Position numbers and translations under genes: made by a program. The notes beneath the pieces are model-generated. The model had not been told where the DNA came from. It saw only the letters and a list, made by a program, of their open reading frames with translations, and did no database searches. From assembly GCF_900258485.1 (NCBI RefSeq), contig NZ_OGVE01000002.1, positions 1 through 64,000 on the forward strand: 64,000 nucleotides of DNA, read 5' to 3'. This stretch comes from Helcococcus massiliensis. GTDB taxonomy: Bacteria; Bacillota; Clostridia; Tissierellales; Peptoniphilaceae. Positions 17,113 through 25,258 of this stretch are shown piece after piece (the first letter of the stretch is position 1; each line of letters opens with the position of its first letter).

Positions 17113-18300
17113 ATGAGAATAGCATTTTTTACTGAAACATATCCACCCTATATAAATGGTGTCGCAACCCAAACTAAGATGCTTAAAGATACTTATGAGC
17201 TTTTAGGACACGAAGTTTTAGTTGTAACTGTAGGGTCAGAAAAACAAAAAGAAAAAATATTGAAAGATGGAGTTTTATATTTGCCAGGTATAGAACTAAA
17301 AAAAATCTACAATTACAGAATTTCCATGCCTGTAAGTCCAAGTCATTTAGAAGAAGTGGTAGACTTTAATCCTGATATTATTCATGCTCAAAATGAATTT
17401 GGTGTTGGTTTAAGTGGAAGGAAATTTGCAAAGAAATATAATATTCCTTTAGTTTATACTCTTCATAGTGAATATGATAGATTTCTATTTTATGTAGGTT
17501 TGAAGGATGGAAATCCTTTATTTGAAAAAATTTCGAAAAAATTATCAGATCAATTTTTGAAAAAACTACCTGAATCAGCTGATATAATAACTAGCCCATC
17601 TTATAAGGCACAGGCTTATCTTGACAGACAGAATATAGATAAAAAAGTTTATGTTATTGAAAATACTATAGATAATTCAAAGTTTTTACCTAGTCCAGAA
17701 AAAGATCAATTTAGAAAAGATTTTAGAGAAAAGTATAAGCTTTCAGATTCTACAAAAGCTCTAGTTTTTGTAGGTAGAATTGGCAAAGAAAAAAATATAG
17801 AAGAATTAGTGGAAAGCTTTATTTATGCGAATGTCGATGCTGACAAAGCAAAATTATTTATTATAGGAAAGGGGCCTGATTTAGAAAGCATTACTGAAAT
17901 GATAAAAGAAAAAAATCTTGAAGATAAGATTATATGTCTTGGACCTGTTGATAATACCGATATTCCACTATATCTATCCGCTATGGATTATTACACAACT
18001 GCTTCTCTTTCAGAAATGCATTCCATATCCATGCTTGAAGGTATGGCGTCAGGCTTACCAGCCCTTATAAAATTGGATGAGCCTAATAAAAGTCAAATTA
18101 GACAAGGTTTAAATGGTTATACCTGGGAAGATAAGGAAGATTTTAAAAATCTTTTAGATAAAGTATTAAACTTTTCTGCAGAAGAAGAAGCTAAACTAAA
18201 AGAAACTACTTTAGCATATATTGAGAATAATAACAATATAAAACAAGCTGAGACCCTGTTAGCCTTGTATGAAAAAGCTATAAATGAAAAGAATAATTAA
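17113..18300 (+). CDS. Glycosyltransferase family 4 (diacylglycerol glucosyltransferase-like)
   Basis: A GT-B enzyme of 395 residues, starting MRIAFFTETYPPYINGVATQ. The ATG at 17113 has GGAGG at 17103-17107, and an upstream in-frame ATG at 17101 lies inside that site and is unlikely. The C-terminal half has VFVGRIGKEKNI and the EX7E motif EMHSISMLE with ASGLP. The closest group I recognise makes mono-glucosyl-diacylglycerol for membrane glycolipids or lipoteichoic-acid anchors. A TATAAT at 17088-17093 is likely its -10. It is monocistronic. Confidence 0.82.
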   Translation: MRIAFFTETYPPYINGVATQTKMLKDTYELLGHEVLVVTVGSEKQKEKILKDGVLYLPGIELKKIYNYRISMPVSPSHLEEVVDFNPDIIHAQNEFGVGLSGRKFAKKYNIPLVYTLHSEYDRFLFYVGLKDGNPLFEKISKKLSDQFLKKLPESADIITSPSYKAQAYLDRQNIDKKVYVIENTIDNSKFLPSPEKDQFRKDFREKYKLSDSTKALVFVGRIGKEKNIEELVESFIYANVDADKAKLFIIGKGPDLESITEMIKEKNLEDKIICLGPVDNTDIPLYLSAMDYYTTASLSEMHSISMLEGMASGLPALIKLDEPNKSQIRQGLNGYTWEDKEDFKNLLDKVLNFSAEEEAKLKETTLAYIENNNNIKQAETLLALYEKAINEKNN

Positions 18301-18304
18301 TAAT

Positions 18305-18345
18305 GAAAAATCCAAAATTTATAATAAATTTTGGATTTTCCATTT
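18305..18345. terminator. Bidirectional terminator
   Basis: AAAATCCAAAATTTA (18307-18321) pairs perfectly with 18325-18339 across a 3-nt loop, between the convergent glycosyltransferase and TRIC-like genes. Confidence 0.85.
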
Positions 18346-18348
18346 ATT

Positions 18349-19002
18349 CTATTTTATTATTCTAGTTGCCCTAGGTAGGTTTAAGTTGAAGTGGTATGAT
18401 ATCATTCTTATTACAAATATTAATATTATACAAGATATCATAACCAACCTGACTGGTAATCCAGTATAATAAGTCAATAAATGATAAGCTGTTGAACCTA
18501 TAATCGCGGCTGAAGCATATATATGTCCATCAAAAATATAAGGGGTGTTACTTACCAGCATATCTCTAATGATACCACCTCCAACACCTGATATAGTCCC
18601 AACAAATATATATAAAATTGCTGAATAAGAATTTGATATATTGTAAGCCACCTGCATACCAGTTATAACAAATACCGCAAGCCCCATGGCATCAGATAAA
18701 ACCAAGGTTTCATCAAATAATTTATTTACAGTCCAACGGTTAACATTGTCATCAAGTAAGTTTACTATAAAAACTATAGTAGCTACAACAATAGCTAGGT
18801 AAATATTGATACCAGACCTTAAAGAATATGGTGGGGTAATTCCTAAAATAAGGTCCCTGATCATCCCTCCACCTGTTGAGGTAACTATACCTAATATCAC
18901 AACACCTAAATAGTCATATCTTTTCTTGATGCCTTCTAAGGCTCCAGATATAGCAAAGGCTATTATACCTATGTATTCTACAAAAGTTAGAAAACTACTC
19001 AT
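18349..19002 (-). CDS. TRIC-like membrane channel (UPF0126, YadS/YicG type)
   Basis: A 217-residue membrane protein with about seven helices in two repeated halves. Each half carries the glycine-rich signature (GGGMIRDLILG, then GGGIIRDMLV). Bacterial members fold like trimeric intracellular cation channels, and some have been linked to glycine transport, so the physiological substrate is open. It lies 8 bp after hslO and is probably co-transcribed with it. Confidence 0.85.
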   Translation of the reverse strand: MSSFLTFVEYIGIIAFAISGALEGIKKRYDYLGVVILGIVTSTGGGMIRDLILGITPPYSLRSGINIYLAIVVATIVFIVNLLDDNVNRWTVNKLFDETLVLSDAMGLAVFVITGMQVAYNISNSYSAILYIFVGTISGVGGGIIRDMLVSNTPYIFDGHIYASAAIIGSTAYHLLTYYTGLPVRLVMISCIILIFVIRMISYHFNLNLPRATRIIK

Positions 19003-19010
19003 GACTACCT

Positions 19011-19892
19011 CTATTTAGCATTATTTATCATATTTTTTAGATCATCTTCATTAAATATATATGTTTTTTTGCAAAAGTCGCACACAACCTCTGCTTTCCC
19101 ATCTTCTTTAAGTATATTTTCTAATTCAATCTTGCCAATTGATTCCAGGCCTGTTTCAATTCTTTCTCTACTACAATCACAATATAAGCCTACTTCGTTT
19201 GTAGCTATAATTTCTGTTTCAAATTCTGAAAAGTATCTTGATAAGATTTCTTCTGGGCTTAAACCTCCATCAATCAATTCAGAAACTGGTTTTAATCCTT
19301 TAATTGCATCTTCTAATTTAATTAAATCTTCTTCGCTAGCATCTGGTAAAACTTGGATGAATATCCCGCCAGCAGCTCTGATAGAAAGGTCCTTATCTAC
19401 TAAAACCCCTAAGGCAATAGCTGTTGGAGTTTGTTCTGAATAAAAGAAATAATTAGCCATATCCTCTGCTATTTCCCCAGTTACAATTTCAGAAAGACCA
19501 ACATAGGGCTCCTTCATTTTCAAATCTTTTACAACTGATAAGTTTCCATCTCTACCAACAAAAGATCCTACATCTAATTTACCAGGATATTTTGATTCTG
19601 GGTCTGCCTGAGGATTAGTAGCTGTTACCTTTACAAAACCATCAGCATTTGCAACTGCAACTAGTTTTCCGCCAGGTCCCTTACCATCAAAAGATATGGT
19701 AAGACTTTGGTCATCTTGAAGACTTGCTAGCCCCATCATGCTGGCTATAGTAGCAAGACGTCCCATGGCAGCTGAACCTGTAGCAGAAGATTCATGGATA
19801 TTTCTAATTTCTTGAACCATATCTGTAGTTTGTCCAATAAAAAATCTAATAGTCTTATTTTTATTAATTGCTCTTATAACATAATTTCTCAT
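19011..19892 (-). CDS. hslO: Redox-regulated chaperone Hsp33
   Basis: A 293-residue holdase activated by oxidative unfolding. The C-terminal zinc switch is CDC (about 238-240) followed by CDFC (about 271-274), the CXC-X27-32-CXXC pattern of the family. The N-terminal folded domain is complete. It follows a terminator after csp and leads a two-gene unit with the TRIC-like gene. AGAGG precedes the ATG. Confidence 0.93.
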   Translation of the reverse strand: MRNYVIRAINKNKTIRFFIGQTTDMVQEIRNIHESSATGSAAMGRLATIASMMGLASLQDDQSLTISFDGKGPGGKLVAVANADGFVKVTATNPQADPESKYPGKLDVGSFVGRDGNLSVVKDLKMKEPYVGLSEIVTGEIAEDMANYFFYSEQTPTAIALGVLVDKDLSIRAAGGIFIQVLPDASEEDLIKLEDAIKGLKPVSELIDGGLSPEEILSRYFSEFETEIIATNEVGLYCDCSRERIETGLESIGKIELENILKEDGKAEVVCDFCKKTYIFNEDDLKNMINNAK

Positions 19893-19915
19893 AATTAATT
19901 CCTCTTAAAAAATTT

Positions 19916-19943
19916 AAAGAGGCTATTTACTAGCCTCTTTTTC
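19916..19943 (-). terminator. Terminator after csp
   Basis: AAAGAGGCTA (19916-19925) pairs with TAGCCTCTTT (19931-19940), between csp and hslO on the minus strand. Confidence 0.8.
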
Positions 19944-19959
19944 ACTTCCAATAATTTAA

Positions 19960-20163
19960 TTATAATTTAACTACATTAGAAGCTTGTGGGCCTTTGTCAG
20001 CCTCAACAATTTCAAATTCAACTGCTTGTCCTTCATCTAAAGTTCTAAATTCACCATCATCTTCTAAAGCAGTATAATGTACGAATACATCTTGACCATC
20101 TTCAGTAGTTAGGAAACCAAATCCTTTAGTAGCATTGAACCACTTTACTGTTCCTTTTGTCAT
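19960..20163 (-). CDS. csp: Cold-shock domain protein
   Basis: A 67-residue single OB-fold RNA chaperone starting [18 protein letters not shown], with the RNP motifs KGFGFL and DVFVHYTAL. The ATG at 20163 is chosen because GGAGG lies just upstream; a 4-codon longer start would overlap that site. Csp proteins melt RNA structure and are usually constitutively abundant in anaerobes. It is monocistronic, with its own terminator. Confidence 0.95.
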   Translation of the reverse strand: MTKGTVKWFNATKGFGFLTTEDGQDVFVHYTALEDDGEFRTLDEGQAVEFEIVEADKGPQASNVVKL

Positions 20164-20231
20164 TTTTTCCTCCATATCTTTGTAGTTTACCTACTCTAAT
20201 ATCTTAACATATATTTGAATAAAAGTATAAA

Positions 20232-20978
20232 TTATTTAATTGCATGGAATAATATTCTTTGGCTTTTATTTTCCTTATATGGTCCACCATCTTCATCTCT
20301 GTATGAAATATTCTTAAAACCTATCTCTTCCAGGATTTCTTTTATCTTTTCAATTGAATGATATTTTTCTATTTGGTTTTCTTCAAATCTTGAATAAGAC
20401 CCATCATCATTCTTAACAAAGAAGTTTAAATCAAAGTTAACTTCTTCTCCATCTAATTGATTCTCCCAAGTATAAAAAATATTATCTCTTTCATATACGA
20501 AGGTATTGTCTGCTAATACTTCTAATAATTTATGTTTAGAATTTAAATCAAATATAAAAACTCCACCATATTTTAACCCTTCATATATTTTAGTAAATAA
20601 TTCTTTAAGCTTCTTATCATCTAAAATATAATTAATAACATCTAATAAAGTAATAATGGCATCAAATTCAAAGTTGTCATATGGAAACTTACACATGTCA
20701 AAATACAAAAGGTCTACATTATCATGGTCAATTAGTTTGTTATAAGCATGGTTAAGCATTTGATCCGAATAATCAAAAGCTGTTATTTTGAAATTTTTAT
20801 TTTCCGCTAACCTTTGTGTTAAATTACCTGTACCACAGGCTATTTCAAGTAAATTCCCTGATTGAATATTATTTTCACTCAATATATCAATAATATTTTG
20901 ACTATATTTTTTATAATCTATATCAAATACAAGCTCATCATAAAAATCAGAAAATTTACGGTACATTTTATTCATCAT
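20232..20978 (-). CDS. Class I SAM-dependent methyltransferase
   Basis: A 248-residue cytosolic enzyme. The SAM-binding glycine motif LLEIACGTGNLT (about 42-53) and the following DYSDQML are typical of small-molecule methyltransferases (Methyltransf_25 type). The start overlaps the end of hpt by 11 bp, and its ribosome-binding site is weak, so it is probably coupled to hpt and valS. No substrate can be named from the sequence. Confidence 0.8.
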   Translation of the reverse strand: MMNKMYRKFSDFYDELVFDIDYKKYSQNIIDILSENNIQSGNLLEIACGTGNLTQRLAENKNFKITAFDYSDQMLNHAYNKLIDHDNVDLLYFDMCKFPYDNFEFDAIITLLDVINYILDDKKLKELFTKIYEGLKYGGVFIFDLNSKHKLLEVLADNTFVYERDNIFYTWENQLDGEEVNFDLNFFVKNDDGSYSRFEENQIEKYHSIEKIKEILEEIGFKNISYRDEDGGPYKENKSQRILFHAIK

Positions 20979-21504
20979 CTTCAGGATTTACAAAGGCAAA
21001 TATATATGGGCAGTTTCTGTAATAGTTACCGTAATTTAGTCCATAGCCTACTACAAATAAGTCATCGATAACTTCACCTTTAAACTCAGGATAAATTTCC
21101 ACCCTTCTTCTATCTGGTTTATCCAAGAAGACAGCTGTTTTCACTGACTTAGGATTCTTCTTTAAGATATGTTCTTTGATAGCTTTCAAAGTATGTCCTG
21201 AATCACAGATATCATCAATAATCAATACATGCATATCTTCTACATCAGTTCTTATATCATGAACAATATCTACCCTACCTGAAGTTTCTTCGCTATCACC
21301 ATATGAAGAAGTTGTCATAAAATCAACATTAGTCGGAGTTTTTATTTCTCTTACTAAGTCTGCTGCAAAAACAAAACTTCCTCTCAATAAAGATATAGCA
21401 ACAATAGGCTCATTACCATAGGAATCACTAATTTGTTGGCCCATTCTCTTAACTGTTTCAGCAATTTCCTCTTTGCTAAATAGAACTTGCTTTTTTCTCT
21501 CCAT
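20968..21504 (-). CDS. hpt: Hypoxanthine phosphoribosyltransferase
   Basis: A 178-residue purine salvage enzyme making IMP/GMP from PRPP. The PRPP loop is VLIIDDICDSGHTLK, and the substrate-binding LLRGSFVFAADL and late FVVGYGLNYG are conserved. The ATG at 21504 follows GGAGGAGAA; a TTG 12 bp upstream is inside the Shine-Dalgarno and is not favoured. It lies 21 bp after valS and overlaps the methyltransferase. Confidence 0.94.
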   Translation of the reverse strand: MERKKQVLFSKEEIAETVKRMGQQISDSYGNEPIVAISLLRGSFVFAADLVREIKTPTNVDFMTTSSYGDSEETSGRVDIVHDIRTDVEDMHVLIIDDICDSGHTLKAIKEHILKKNPKSVKTAVFLDKPDRRRVEIYPEFKGEVIDDLFVVGYGLNYGNYYRNCPYIFAFVNPEDDE

Positions 21505-21525
21505 TTTCTCCTCCAATTTAGTTAA

Positions 21526-24156
21526 TTATAATTTACTTTTTGTTTCTATAATACTTTTTTCAACTTCTGTGAGCATCTTAGAATACTTTTCTACTTTTTC
21601 TTCTTCAGCCTCAACTAATTTTTGAGGAGCTTTTGAAGTGAATTTTTCATTTGCTAATTTACCTTTAGCCCTATTAAGTTCTGATTCAATATTTTTCTTT
21701 TCTTTTTCTAATCTAGCTAATTCCTTTTCATAGTCGATTAGTCCTTCTAAAGATAAGTATAATTTATAATCATCTTTAACTATAGTTGCTACATTTTCTA
21801 AACTTGAATTTTCATCGATAATTTCAATTTCATTTACCTTAGCTAATGATTTTAAGTTTGCAGATAATTCTGAGAATATCTTCTTGGTTTCTTCATTAGC
21901 AGTACTAATAAACAACTTTGTTTCTTTTTTATCTGGAACATTTAAGTCTTTTTTCTCTGACCTAATAGAAGTAATAGCGTCAATCAATTTTGATATAGAC
22001 TTTTCTTCATATTCATATGCATTTTCTTCTGAATATCTTGGGTATTCAGCTAGTATGATTAATTCGTCATTGCCAGGTATGAATGAATATATTTCTTCAG
22101 TAATAAATGGCATATATGGGTGTAAAAGTTTTAATATTTTATCTAAAGCAAATAATAAAACTCCTAAGGCATTGTCCTTGTCTTCACCTTCGTCATGCAA
22201 TCTATTTTTAACAAACTCAATATACCAGTCACAGAATTCAAACCAAATGAACTCATATAGATTACTTGCAACTATTCCCATTTCATATTGGTCTAAAAGT
22301 CTATTGGTTTCTTTAGCTAGGGTATTTATCCTTGAAATAATCCACTTGTCTTCTATGGTTAACTTATCTCTATTTAACTCATAAGTCTTATCTTCTTCCA
22401 TGTTCATAAAGATAAATCTAGAAGCATTCCATAACTTATTAGCAAAGTTTCTCTTGTCTTTAACCTCTTCATCGATATATCTCATATCATTTCCAGGAGT
22501 ATTTCCTGAAACTAGGTTCATCCTTAAAGCATCTGCCCCATATTTATCAATTTCATCTAATGGGTCTATACCATTATCTAGTGACTTAGACATCTTCCTA
22601 CCTTGGGCATCTCTTACTAAACCATTTAGGTAAACAGTATTGAATGGAAGCTTTCCAGTATTATATAAGGAAGAAAATACCATTCTAATCACCCAAAAAA
22701 AGATAATGTCATATCCTGTAATCAAGGCATTGGTTGGGAAAAAGTATTTATAATCTTCTGAATCGGCATCTGGCCAACCAAGAGTTGAAAATGGCCACAA
22801 GGCTGATGAGAACCAGGTATCTAGTGTGTCCGGATCTCTTGTTACCTTTCCATATACTTTTTCATCAGGTTTTTCTTTAGAAACTATTACTTCACCATCT
22901 TCAGTGTAGTATACAGGTAATCTGTGTCCCCACCATAATTGTCTCGAGATATTCCAATCCCTAATATTTTCTAACCAATTTACATATATCTTTCCAAATC
23001 TTTCTGGAATGATTTTCAGTTCACCATTTTTATAAGCATCTAAGGCTGGTTTAGCTAGACTTTCCATGGCTACAAACCATTGGTCTGACAATAGAGGTTC
23101 AATTACAGTACCACATCTTGAACAGTGTCCAACTGAGTTATTGATTTTTTCAATTTTTTCTACAAATCCAAGTTTGTCTAATTCCTCTACAACTAACTTT
23201 CTAGCTTCATATCTGTCCAAGCCAGAAAATTTACCATAGCCTTCTGATATAACAGCATCATTTTCTATAACTACACATTGACCTAAATTATGTCTCCTAC
23301 CTACTTCAAAGTCATTAGGATCATGGGATGGAGTTATTTTTACAGCTCCAGTACCAAATTCTTTATCAACGTAATCATCTGCTATTATAGGTATTTCTCT
23401 TCCTACTAGAGGTAAGATTAAAGTCTTTCCAACTAAATCTTCATACCTTTCATCAGTAGGATCTACAGCAACTGCCAAGTCACCCAGCATAGTTTCAGGT
23501 CTTGTTGTAGCTATAGTTAAAAATCCATCTGAATCTTTTAATGGATATTTAAAATACCAAATTTTACCTTCATTTTCTTCGTGGTCAACTTCAATATCTG
23601 ATAATGAAGTATTACATACAGGACAATAATTAATGATTCTCTTATCTTTGTAAATCAAACCATCATCGTACATATTCACAAATACTTCTTCTACAGCTTT
23701 TGAAAGGTTTTCATCTAAGGTAAAAGCAGACCTAGACCAGTCGGCAGAAACTCCTAATTTTCTCAATTGTTTATTTATATTTCCACCATATTTTTCGGTC
23801 CAAGCCCAAGCTTCTTCTAAAAATCCTTCTCTACCTAATTCTTCTTTAGATTTTCCATCATTTTTTATTTTTTCAACCACTCTCGCTTCTGTAGCTATAG
23901 AAGCATGGTCAGTACCTGGTAACCATAAGGTTGAATATCCTGACATCCTCTTATATCTAATCATTATATCTTGTAAAGTAGAAACAAGAGCATGCCCCAT
24001 ATGCAGATTACCTGTAACATTTGGTGGAGGCATGACTATTGTAAAGGGCTCCTTAGACTTATCTACTTCAGGTGTAAAGTATCCCCCTTCTTCCCATTCT
24101 CTATATATCCTATCTTCATAAGATTTAGGATTATAGTTTTTATCTAAATTTCTCAT
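21526..24156 (-). CDS. valS: Valyl-tRNA synthetase
   Basis: An 876-residue class I synthetase. The HIGH motif is in PPPNVTGNLHMGHAL and KMSKS in GRKMSKSLDNG. The CP1 editing domain lies between them, and the C-terminal coiled-coil arm (about 810-876) is typical of ValRS. The upstream region has a strong sigma-A promoter but no T-box core (GGGTGGNACCGCG-like), so tRNA-controlled antitermination is not evident. It heads a valS-hpt-methyltransferase unit. Confidence 0.96.
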   Translation of the reverse strand: MRNLDKNYNPKSYEDRIYREWEEGGYFTPEVDKSKEPFTIVMPPPNVTGNLHMGHALVSTLQDIMIRYKRMSGYSTLWLPGTDHASIATEARVVEKIKNDGKSKEELGREGFLEEAWAWTEKYGGNINKQLRKLGVSADWSRSAFTLDENLSKAVEEVFVNMYDDGLIYKDKRIINYCPVCNTSLSDIEVDHEENEGKIWYFKYPLKDSDGFLTIATTRPETMLGDLAVAVDPTDERYEDLVGKTLILPLVGREIPIIADDYVDKEFGTGAVKITPSHDPNDFEVGRRHNLGQCVVIENDAVISEGYGKFSGLDRYEARKLVVEELDKLGFVEKIEKINNSVGHCSRCGTVIEPLLSDQWFVAMESLAKPALDAYKNGELKIIPERFGKIYVNWLENIRDWNISRQLWWGHRLPVYYTEDGEVIVSKEKPDEKVYGKVTRDPDTLDTWFSSALWPFSTLGWPDADSEDYKYFFPTNALITGYDIIFFWVIRMVFSSLYNTGKLPFNTVYLNGLVRDAQGRKMSKSLDNGIDPLDEIDKYGADALRMNLVSGNTPGNDMRYIDEEVKDKRNFANKLWNASRFIFMNMEEDKTYELNRDKLTIEDKWIISRINTLAKETNRLLDQYEMGIVASNLYEFIWFEFCDWYIEFVKNRLHDEGEDKDNALGVLLFALDKILKLLHPYMPFITEEIYSFIPGNDELIILAEYPRYSEENAYEYEEKSISKLIDAITSIRSEKKDLNVPDKKETKLFISTANEETKKIFSELSANLKSLAKVNEIEIIDENSSLENVATIVKDDYKLYLSLEGLIDYEKELARLEKEKKNIESELNRAKGKLANEKFTSKAPQKLVEAEEEKVEKYSKMLTEVEKSIIETKSKL

Positions 24157-24201
24157 TTTTCCTCCAAATATCGTGTTTGACCTAAAATTATATTATCTGT
24201 A

Positions 24202-24230
24202 ATTATATTATTTATAGAGCTTATAGTCAA
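24202..24230 (-). promoter_or_regulatory. Sigma-A promoter of valS
   Basis: On the minus strand TTGACT (24225-24230) and TATAAT (24202-24207) are separated by 17 bp. The remaining divergent spacer up to 24397 shows only AT-rich sequence. Confidence 0.8.
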
Positions 24231-24397
24231 GAAAACTAGCTGTTTTCCAATACTTTTATTCACTCAATTATTTAGCATTTTTATATGATGTGAAATCCTT
24301 TTACTTTTTTACTTTTTGTTAATTTAAGGAAAAGACATAGTCGATTTAATCAAAGAATAATATTATTATGAAATAGTTATCATTTTTCTGTTTTTAA

Positions 24398-24425
24398 TAG
24401 ACAAATCTATAAATTTTGTTATAAT
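24398..24425 (+). promoter_or_regulatory. Sigma-A promoter of the PPDK operon
   Basis: TAGACA (24398-24403) and TATAAT (24420-24425) are 16 bp apart, about 35 bp before the start of the regulatory-protein gene. Confidence 0.7.
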
Positions 24426-24459
24426 ACTAATTATAAGGATATTAATTTTGGAGTTTGAA

Positions 24460-25257
24460 ATGCGTAATGAAAAGGTTTGGGTATTGTCAGATATAAATTC
24501 AAAGACATTTAATAATATTTTAATACAAAATTTCTTTTTACAAGAAGAGCAAACGAATATCAAGATTTTCGATAAGATTGATGATATTAAAGACTTGCAC
24601 GCTTTTGAGTTTTATAATGATAATCAAATCTTATACTATGCTTTCGAGGACAATTTAATGGCCGAGTATACGAAGAATCAGTGTATAGAAAAAGATATTA
24701 AACATTTAGATGTCTACCATCTTGTATACAAATTCTTGACAAGCGTATTTTCTAAAATAAGTCAGGGAGAAGATATTGAACTAGTAATTAAAAATAGCTT
24801 GGAAAATAACCCTGTTGACTTCGCTATTTTGAATGACGACGGTTCCAATCCTCAGTCTATTTTAGAAGCAGACATAGTGATACTTGGAGTTTCTAGAACA
24901 TCTAAAACTCCCCTATCAATCTATATGTCAAACCTAGGATACAAGGTAAGCAATCTTCCCTTGATCCCAGAAATAGAGCTACCTCAAGAAATTTTTCAAA
25001 TAGATCCTGAAAGTATTATTTGCCTAACCATCAATCCGGATAGGTTGGTAGAAATAAGAAAGGAACGCTTGAAATCTTTAGGTATACCTCATGATTCTGG
25101 CTACGCTGATAAGGAAAGAGTTCTACAAGAATTGGAATATACCGAAAATGTTATAAAGCAACTTGGATGTACACATTTCGATGTAACTCATATGTCGATA
25201 GAAGAAACTTCTGAAAAAATAAAAAATATTATGGAAACAAGAAAGGGGTCAAAATAA
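24460..25257 (+). CDS. Pyruvate phosphate dikinase regulatory protein (kinase/pyrophosphorylase)
   Basis: A 265-residue DUF299 protein that both phosphorylates (with ADP) and dephosphorylates (with Pi) the Thr next to the catalytic His of PPDK, switching it off and on. The P-loop-like GVSRTSKTPLSIYMSNLGYK is the family hallmark. The ATG at 24460 has TTGGAG upstream, so an upstream in-frame TTG inside that site is not used. The target enzyme gene starts 1 bp after its stop, which strongly supports the assignment. Confidence 0.9.
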   Translation: MRNEKVWVLSDINSKTFNNILIQNFFLQEEQTNIKIFDKIDDIKDLHAFEFYNDNQILYYAFEDNLMAEYTKNQCIEKDIKHLDVYHLVYKFLTSVFSKISQGEDIELVIKNSLENNPVDFAILNDDGSNPQSILEADIVILGVSRTSKTPLSIYMSNLGYKVSNLPLIPEIELPQEIFQIDPESIICLTINPDRLVEIRKERLKSLGIPHDSGYADKERVLQELEYTENVIKQLGCTHFDVTHMSIEETSEKIKNIMETRKGSK

Positions 25258-25258
25258 G

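Noticed and set aside
24157-24459. Possible T-box leader for valS
   Set aside because: The 290-bp spacer has a good sigma-A promoter but no T-box core, specifier hairpin or terminator, so it is annotated only as promoters.
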